Source: Nemertoderma westbladi
Taxonomy: Eukaryota; Xenacoelomorpha; Nemertodermatida; Nemertodermatidae
Length of the DNA: 39,737 nt
Direction of reading: 5' to 3'
Assembly (NCBI GenBank): GCA_032718475.1
Contig: JAUCBJ010008353.1
Location: 1-39,737, forward strand
In this document: in pieces, positions 32,652-39,737 of the stretch
How the letters are laid out: every line of letters begins with the position of its first letter
How positions within the stretch are numbered: the first letter of the stretch is position 1
Made by a program: the position numbers and the translations under genes
Notes under the pieces: generated by a model
Seen by the model: the letters and a program-made list of their open reading frames with translations, nothing else
What the model was told of the DNA's origin: nothing
Database searches by the model: none

Positions 32652-33340
32652 TTGACTTCAGCACCAAAAAACCTCAGTATATGTGAAATCACGACGTTTA
32701 CAGCACATTTTCGTTAAAAATATTGTTTATATATACTTTAAATGCGTTTTTCTCGAAAGCTACTTTTTGGTCTCCTAAAATGCTACTAGTCCATCAATTT
32801 TTGATAAACTTTTTCGAATTCTTCACAAACCCACCACCTTGATATGGATCATAAAAGTATCGGACAGAAATTTGAAATTTTTATTCTATGTGTGTTTTTT
32901 ATTGATCGATACTTTTGAAAATCGACCTGTTTAAATTAATGCTGGAAAGATTCAGTGTTCAATAATGATTTCCCTGGGATCCTTGCATTTCAAAAACATG
33001 TGTCACAAAGTCAGATAAATCTATTTTTTGGTAGTATGAGATATTATTCGGTAAAAACATTTTTTTTTGTCATTCAGACAAATATGTATAGCAGCCACAT
33101 AACAAAAATCAGACTGTTTCACTCATAATTACTTCAGTAAGGTGTGAGAAAAAGGTGTAGCGACCCCTTAATCTGAAATTTAGAGGAAATATAGATAGCG
33201 AGGCCACCACCGCCAGTTAATCTTATCACATCTAATGTGGGCATGAAAGTTAGAAAGTTGAAACATTGAAAGAACCCGTGGAAATGCATTGACTCAATAA
33301 ACTGTTCACGTCATCTTTAGAAACAAACTAACAGTTATGA
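32652..33340. other. AT-rich spacer
   Basis: About 690 bases, no gene or organised repeat recognised. Confidence 0.4.
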
Positions 33341-33344
33341 TTCT

Positions 33345-33793
33345 GGCATTTTTGTTTGCCTATATGCTGCAGCCTTAGCTCATAATGAAAACTCCATTCA
33401 CGAAAATATGCTTGACTCCTCAACTGCACGGAAGTGGGTCTATGACATCCTGGATAGCATAAAATATACAAATCCTTACATAACAGCATCCGCAACGCCA
33501 ACATCACACCACTCTTACAACATCCAATGAAAGCAACTGCGACAATACAATCTCCTAAACTTACAACAGTCATGAAGAAACAAGTAAAATCAAACAACAC
33601 TATATCTGATACTCCACTACAAACTTCCTCCCATGAGGTAACAACCGTCGACGAATTCATGAAAACAGCAAGGAAATTGAAATTAATCCAAAATCCAAAA
33701 GACCACTTTGCCAAATGCCTCATGTCTCTTGGCATGGACAGCCTTTCTATCTTCCAAAAAGTCCTCTTCAACATCATTGGTGTTAAATTGTGA
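33345..33793 (+). pseudogene. Probable LINE ORF1 N-terminal fragment
   Basis: Two overlapping frames carry a polar protein: STARKWVYDILDSIKYTNPY (about 33415-33480), then after a frameshift KQVKSNNTISDTPLQTSS, VDEFMKTARKLKLI and FAKCLMSLGMDSLSIFQK, ending at 33793. The right-hand continuation across the RTE-like insertion (36090 onward) has the same Asn/Ser/Thr-rich, helix-forming character and leads into ORF1. I infer that both are parts of one LINE ORF1 split by the antisense insertion. No strong domain signature is seen in this piece. Confidence 0.5.
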
Positions 33794-33820
33794 CATCATT
33801 GGTGTTGAATGCACTACTAG

Positions 33821-36079
33821 GATCGGCATGCTGCATTGCAGCTGCATTTTTAAGAATGCTGTGCCGGCTTGTCAACAAAATTGCACCGCCACAACTCCCT
33901 ATCACCCATGACATTTGCTAGATCATCCGCATCTTCAAGGCCAGTGTCCTTTAAGATGCGTCTCAAGAAAGTCATGGGCTGTCCACCATGCTTATTCACT
34001 CCATGAGGCTGCCAAAGTACAAGATTATGCACTGGCTGGTCCTCACGGCGAAAGCAATGTCCTGCAAAGTGGAGGCGATTTCGTTCTAGTGTCAAGCTTG
34101 GGGGAACCAATGAGACACCTCCAATGTTATATAGTGTCTGGTTGGAGATGTGTGCATTGTACTTGACACAATGAACCCGGCGTAGCATTCTTGTGAATGT
34201 GCCATCCAGAGATTTGGTGTCCTCAGCAGTTAGAGCCCAGCATGGACTCCCGTAGAGGAGTACTGGAACTACTGCTGCTCTAAATAATCGGACCTTAAGT
34301 TTCCGATTAATTCTCGGTGACTTCCAAATCCTGGAAAGCCTATTCAAGGCTGCCCATGCCTTTCCCTTACGTATTCGAAGGTCCTCACCTGACTTCCGGA
34401 TCCATGATCCCAGGTAACAGAAGTCGTCCACATGCTCAAGCATACCATCCTTTGAGCTTATGCTCATCTGATCAGAGACTTGCTGAGGACTTTCAAAGTT
34501 AACTGTCAAAATTTTGGTCTTTCTGGAGTTAATAAAAAGACCAACACTAGAAGCAGCATGTTCTAATGAGCTGATGAGCCATTGGGCTCCCTCTAGTGAT
34601 TCTGAGAGTACTCCTAAGTCATCAGCAAAGTCTAGATCAGTTAGGTGGCAGGATTTCCTCGACTTCTGGAGCCAGTAGGTGGAGTTATCATCACCCCATC
34701 ATCATTGTGATGATCTAAGGACATGCGTAGAACATAGTCAACCACAATAATGAACAAGAATGGTGCAAGTGTGTCTCCTTGGAGGACTCCCCATAACACT
34801 TCAAATGGTTCTGTGTCACCATCAACAGTAGACACAAATGTTGTCAAACCATCGTATACTGATCTTATTGCTGCAATAATTTCATCAGGAATCCCATATA
34901 ATGAAAGTATGCTGAACATACGTGAGCGAGAGACTGAATCAAAGGCCTTGAAGAAGTCAACAAAGATAACAGCCAGATGCCTGTCTTTCTTTTTGGTTAA
35001 TTCTTCAATTATCCTTCTAAGTGCCAAAATGGGCTCCATGGTCCCACGACCTTTACGGAACCCATTCTGATTTCCACGGAGCAGTCTCTCAATGGGATCC
35101 CTGATGCGATTTAATAGAATCCTATTGTATAGCTTTGCAGCAATCGAGATCAATGAGATTCCCCGAAAAGAACCATAGAGTGTTAGGTTGCCCTTCTTGG
35201 GAACTGGCACCAACTTATTTGTTTTCATTTCTTGTGGGACTCTTGTTGTTCGGTACATGTCTACTATGATGGGATAGATGAGCTTTAAACACTCAGGTAT
35301 TTTAAAGACCTCAGGGGGAACACCATCTACTCCACTGGCACGATTGGTCTTAATGCTCTTTGCAGCAGCCTTCACTTCTGCAAAGGAGATATCGCCAATG
35401 GGAATATCTGGGAGTACAGACTCAGACACTTTTACTTCTATAAATATCCTGCAATACCCTGTCATTATTGAGGAGCTTTTCAAAGTGGGCTTTCCAACCA
35501 TTGAGGCGATCGGCTGGTGATTCAGCCTTAACCTTGGTGGTTGGTTGGCTTTTACGCCCAGTAAGCAAGTTGATCGATTTCCATGCCTGGGATGATTGCC
35601 TGCTGCCGTCAGCCTCATTGATGGCATCAACCTGTTGGTTTATTAGCTCCTGTAGATTAACAGAGTACTGCCTGTTCAGGGACCTAGATGCAGCCTTAAC
35701 TGCATTCTTGGCCGCTGTAGTCTGTTTGAGTCGGGACTCTTTCTGCGCCTTATGAAGGTCATTTCGGCACTTCTGAATTTTGTTGTCAGTCCAGGGGGCC
35801 CTTTCCCTGTTTCGAGGGTATACAGGAACTGTTTCTGCAGCTGCTAACTTAACTGCTTCTGTAAAGGCAGTATAGCCATCTCAGTGATCTGCCGCCTCAG
35901 AGGCAAGAGCCTCATACCTGTTGCTCAGCTGTAGTGTGAAGCTGGATCTCACACTTGGCTGTTGCAACAGAGAGGACCAGTCATGTCGCGGCAAGGCAGA
36001 TTTCGTTATTCTGCTAGCACGCAGACTAAGTCTTACCTTGGCCACAATAAGGCGGTGATCACTGGAGAAAGTGGAGGAC
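33821..36079 (-). pseudogene. RTE-like LINE, near full-length RT, copy 3 (most complete)
   Basis: Read on the minus strand. The 5' end (36079) begins within the APE-type endonuclease: SSDHRLIVAKVRLSL is its final catalytic SDH motif. A linker follows to 35640 with one stop. A frameshift near 35440 leads into RT: IKTNRASGVDGVPPEVFK, VPVPKKGNLTLYGSFRGIS, QNGFRKGRGT, IFVDFFKAFDSVSR (motif A, catalytic Asp present) and GVLQGDTLAPFLFIIVVD (motif B). A frameshift near 34650 precedes TDLDFADDLGVL (motif C intact). The C-terminal part is open from 34509 to 33850: LEHVDDFCYLGSW, LLYGSPCWALTAEDTKSL, FTRMLRRVHCVKYNAHI, FAGHCFRREDQPVHN and VDKPAQHS. The 3' UTR ends at CTAGTAGT. All catalytic residues are present and only two frameshifts and a stop block it. 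Confidence 0.92.
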
Positions 36080-36089
36080 TATAATAAAC

Positions 36090-37588
36090 AGAAGATCACT
36101 CAATGAGTTAGCTCTGGATGTAGCCGAATTTGCCCTTGTTATAGCAAATGAGGCACTCAACCACACCTTTAAAAAACGTATAAATGCTTCATCAACAGAT
36201 TCTTTTGGTCTCTTAGAACTTATTCATATTGTCACTAATCTATAAATAGAGGTTAAATCTCTAGGAATAGCTTGCGGTGAGGTATCTGACCTTGCAAACA
36301 AACTAAAGAAATCTGATGAAAAAGTTAATCTCTAGAGAATAAAATCAAAAACATAGAAAACGTTATAATTATTCAAAGGACACACATTTCAACCCCATCT
36401 AAGAAACGAATGAAAATAAAGAAACTTACTAAAAAAACTACAAAAAGGATAAACTCTAACACAGACAACTGCCATACATCAGACATAGACTCGGACAGTA
36501 GTAACATCCAACAGGAGAGCTCTGGCGGCACTACCACCAGTACTGAATATTTAACTATAGATGAAACTAGCCCGGAAACAACCAACCACACTTCAGGCTA
36601 TATTGTAGGTGCTGATCGAAACATCAATGATGAAGACACAAATAAACAAAGGTGCAATCAAGAGAAGAGGACCTTTGATGAAACACAACAACAACATATG
36701 AATGAACTCAAAGACATTATCTCAATCCCACATCCAAGCACTATTGAAGAAGTAACACACAGTGATTCGGTATGGAAAAAGCATAGTCATTCACATACAT
36801 CTAAATCTCCCAAACTCCCACATAAACCACACATAAAACTTAGTAACACTTTTAGTCCCTTAGATGAAGACTCATACATCGCCACACTTCTACAGCAACA
36901 AAATGATCTTCTGCTTCAAATTATCTCCGAAAACAAAAGTGCTCCTAATCAACGGCCATCTCAACCAACTACATACTCCAAACAGATAACACAAACTTCA
37001 AACAACACCAAAAAGGTAACAATATCTTCTAACAATATCTTACCAGCAGTCTTAAAACACAATAATGACAATGGTACTATTAGACAGAGAGAAAGCAGCA
37101 ACCCATCTCAAAGAAAAACGCCTTCATATTCAAGCCAATCACAAAGAAGAATTCCTTCAAATTTGAATGACTATATAGCAAAGGATATGGATGATAGACC
37201 ATCACCAAGTCGTTACCTCTATAGAGATCAAACATATGTTCCAACAAGGTCACCACTAAGTTATACCTCCAATAAAGCATATATACCGATAAGACCATCA
37301 GCATCATCAAGTAGCAACCTCAATCAAGCACACATACCAATATGGAGAATTATAGTCACGGGTCATCCAATTAACACTTCATCTATATCACTTGCCCAGC
37401 TGTGCCATAAACAAACAGGATCACGTCCAGTCCATGTCTGGGTTAGGGGGATTTCTGGTAGACCAAAGGAAGCCAAAATAACCATAGAAAAATCAGACAT
37501 GAGAACCTACCTGCAACCTGCCATTTGGCCCGGAATAGATCCCCAGGTCAGAGAATTGCTTCCATCACATTTGCACCCCCACTACTAA
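36090..37588 (+). CDS. LINE ORF1 with C-terminal RRM-like domain (5' part broken)
   Basis: An uninterrupted 392-codon frame starts at Met 36410. Coding-like sequence also extends upstream to about 36090 (LNELALDVAEFALVIANE, KSLGIACGEVSDLANK) but with stops and a frameshift, so the true N-terminus is degraded. Residues 1-300 of the open frame are very rich in Asn, Ser, Thr, Gln and Pro and mostly disordered; a short coiled coil lies near YIATLLQQQNDLLLQIISE. The last 85 residues (RIIVTGHPI, VHVWVRGI, AKITIEKSDM, LQPAIWPGI) resemble the RRM-like nucleic-acid-binding domain at the C-terminus of ORF1 in several LINE clades. It lies 80 bp upstream of the endonuclease ORF in the same orientation, as in an ORF1-ORF2 LINE. 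Its role would be binding element RNA. Confidence 0.7.
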
Positions 37589-37667
37589 CACAGACAAGAA
37601 AGAGTACATTTTTACAACACGCAAAAATACCACACTAATTATCATATGGGTAACTATAACCCCAATC

Positions 37668-38041
37668 GTGATCATCACCACAGAGAGGCCCAATACAAAA
37701 ACCAACACCAGCGTTTTTAAATCTCTCACCGATCGAGAATCAAAAATAAACTCCGACTACATCTATCATAACCAACACCATAATAAGTCCTCATTGCACA
37801 ACAATCATAAACACTTTTCTGTAGCAACTTTTAATTGTAAAGGATATATTAGAAACTTAAAGTATATTAATGACTTTATAAATGACTATAAACCTGATAT
37901 GCTAATATTGCAAGAACACTGGATGGGTCCACATCAGGCACAGTTTCATCTAAAGAAAAATAATGATTCCTAGTTATAACTGTTTGGTTCACACAGTATC
38001 TGCTAATATGATGATTAAAAAACCAAGATTCCGGCTCTTAG
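37668..38041 (+). pseudogene. LINE ORF2: N-terminus of APE-type endonuclease, truncated
   Basis: A 101-codon frame. After a polar 50-residue leader it reads FSVATFNCKGYIRNLKYIN, then DMLILQEHW, which are the metal-binding Asn and Glu motifs that open an APE-type endonuclease (EEP fold). A stop at 37973 is followed in another frame by SYNCLVHTVSANMMIKKP, the expected continuation, to about 38041. There the homology stops and Penelope-like sequence starts. No RT of this LINE is present beyond. Confidence 0.8.
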
Positions 38042-38049
38042 GTTCTTAG

Positions 38050-39737
38050 GCTCTTAGGGAACTGAAGCGGGCAATAAAGGATGATGAACAAGGAACCATT
38101 CTTAGGATACAGGATAAGGGCTCAAAACGCTTTGTTCTAACCAGTAAGGATAATTACGTAAGTGCAGTTGAAGATTACCTAGGTGACACTAATATTTTCA
38201 TTAAACATAGTAATGATCCTACAGGTAAATACAAGAATAAAATAAAATAATTTGTTAATAAATGGAAAGATACAGTACCAATAATTAAACGTTGTGAAAA
38301 ATGGCTCACAAAGGATGACGTCAAACCTGGAACTGCTTTCGCGAATGTGAAGACACACAAACCAAACTGGCCATTAAGGAATATTTTATCGGCCTGTGGG
38401 ACAGCCTCAGAGAATCTTGGCCGTTTTCTAGAACATTTTTTAAAAAATTTTGCCACTGCACATACAGCATATCTCAAAGACACACGTCATCTAATAAAAT
38501 GGATTCAACAACAGAATAAAAGATTTGCCCCCTTTCCCACTTCAGCAAAACTTATTTCTGTAGACATTACAAACTTCTTCCCTTCAGTGGATAACATAAT
38601 GGGTATTGCAGCAGTTACGAGAACAATTATGGAACACCCAGATTTATTACTAGAAGACTCTCCCCCAGTAGAATGTTTGACTGAAGCTCTAGAATTATGT
38701 TTAAATTGTAATAATTGTAGTTTTAATGGGAAACATTACACACAAGTGGATGGGTCGGCAATGGGCCCATCATACTCTTGCTCTTACACAGACATTTTTG
38801 GTCCTGAATATATTGATACAGCAGTCCGAACTTCACCAAAGCCTCCAGAAGAATGGAAACGATTTAGAGATGATGGAATAGCTATTACACTTGAACAAGA
38901 AGATGAAGATATCGGTATTCTGATTGACCACCTCAACAATACCGTTAAACCTGGGAAAATAAAGTTTAAATTAGAAGAATATGGAAGGAAAATTAATTAC
39001 TTAGATTTAACTATATTTTTTGATGACAATGGAATACTTCAAACAAAAATATACCACAAACCAACAGACGTCCATCAATATATATGTCCGCACTCAGCCC
39101 ATCCGCACAGTCAACTTAAACACGTTCCATATGGGGTTGCCCTACGATTGAGGCGTAACAATACACGAATGGAGGATTTAATGCAAGCACTTTATGAATA
39201 TGGAGCAGCATTCATTGCTAGGGGTTGGAGAATGGCCGATGTTACAACACAATTTGCAGCGGCAGCTATTCAGACACAGTTAGAATCTCTACAAAATGAT
39301 AAAAAACGAAATAAAAGTAAATATACCATATTTTATGTTAGTAACACTGAACCTATATTAGGATCAATACAAAAGATAGTAGACAAACATACACCTATTC
39401 TAAGAACAGACATCAGGACCAAGTAACTCATTGACTCTTATAAAATAGTAAATATTAACCGTAGGGCCCCTACGCTAAAGGGAATTTTAGCTCCATCCAG
39501 TTTAACATCAAAGCAGAAGAACCAGGCAAATACAACACATGCTGGATCTAAAAAATGTACAAGACAGAAATGTATACCATGTGAAGCGATAAAACCAACA
39601 AAACAATTCGGATTAACCTCGACCCGTTTGAAAACTAAATATGAAATTAAACAGCGCCTTACCTGTGATGACAAAGATATAATATATTTAGCAAAATGTA
39701 AAATATGTAACTTACAAGGAATCGGATCAACAGAAAC
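38050..39737 (+). pseudogene. Penelope-like element ORF (RT and start of GIY-YIG), two in-frame stops, runs off window
   Basis: From about 38055 one frame gives an N-terminal RT region (ELKRAIKDDEQGTILRIQDK, VLTSKDNYVSAVEDYLGD), an in-frame TAA near 38248, and then KTHKPNWPLRNILSACGTA. Motif A is LISVDITNFFPSVDN, motif B VDGSAMGPSYSCSYTDIF and motif C WKRFRDDGIAI, all with catalytic Asp kept. The thumb follows (INYLDLTIFFDDNGILQTKI, HKPTDVHQYICPHSAHPHS). A second in-frame TAA at 39424-39426 is followed by INRRAPTLKGILAPSSL, a cysteine pair (CTRQKCIPC) and IIYLAKCKICNLQGIGSTE, the start of a GIY-YIG domain, up to the window edge. The open frame between the stops is 392 codons from 38251. Motif A differs strongly from the MYTNIP form of the PLE at 17975, so this is a different lineage. 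Confidence 0.88.

Noticed and set aside
34560-34590. Hammerhead-like CTGATGAG core with a short stem
   Set aside because: It lies within LINE coding sequence, lacks the GAAA partner and is on the non-coding strand of that gene. No hammerhead was seen near either Penelope-like element.

Overview
This looks like eukaryotic, intron-era, AT-rich DNA from an animal, most likely a marine invertebrate. It carries no operons or bacterial genes. It is packed with decayed non-LTR retrotransposons (LINEs), two Penelope-like elements, a Mutator-like transposase, DNA-transposon derivatives with terminal inverted repeats, tRNA-related SINE pieces and long minisatellites. The species cannot be fixed from the sequence. 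The TE mix and the frequent ACCGGT and AGGCCT palindromes would suit a marine invertebrate, possibly an invertebrate deuterostome, but that is inference.

Layout, left to right. 1-562 holds the 5' part of an Ala/Glu-rich coiled-coil ORF on the minus strand that runs off the window. 563-4000 is AT-rich spacer with two tandem duplications (122 bp and about 288 bp). 4020-5720 is a dead CR1/Jockey-like LINE. 5879-9222 is a satellite block: G-runs, a 22-bp array (about 28 copies) and a 30-bp array (about 80 copies). 9476-10957 is the first of three copies of a TTAA-type, piggyBac-like non-autonomous element; the others are at 24322-25881 and, inverted, at 30377-31961. 11121-14438 is a roughly 1.7-kb tandem duplication with a strong foldback at its junction. 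14573-15160 is the only convincing candidate for a host protein gene: a secreted, cysteine-rich protein on the minus strand. 15435-16490, 22685-23030 and 33821-36079 are copies of one RTE-like LINE; the last two are nearly identical, so this family was active recently. 17052-17951 is a TIR element with hairpin-rich ends. 17975-21460 is a Penelope-like element (PLE) with RT and GIY-YIG remnants, broken by a 38-bp minisatellite and by a hAT-like insertion. 24050-25960 and 25950-29285 are remnants of two more LINEs, the second with two minisatellites inside it. 29489-32258 is a Mutator-like transposase pseudogene split by the third TTAA element. 33345-38041 is a LINE (ORF1 plus the start of its endonuclease) apparently split by the antisense RTE-like copy. 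38050-39737 is a second, different PLE that runs off the right edge.

The elements do not form a pathway; they are nested insertions whose order can be read. Four junctions are informative. TTAA element 2 sits inside a LINE C-terminal coding region and element 3 inside the Mutator-like transposase, each with an intact TTAA on both sides. The hAT-like element sits inside the PLE. The second PLE abuts a truncated LINE endonuclease. Two minisatellites appear to have grown out of RT gene sequence. The most unusual objects are the TTAA elements: each has about five internal repeats of roughly 162 bp, palindromes at the repeat centres, and G-run/C-run hairpins just inside both ends.
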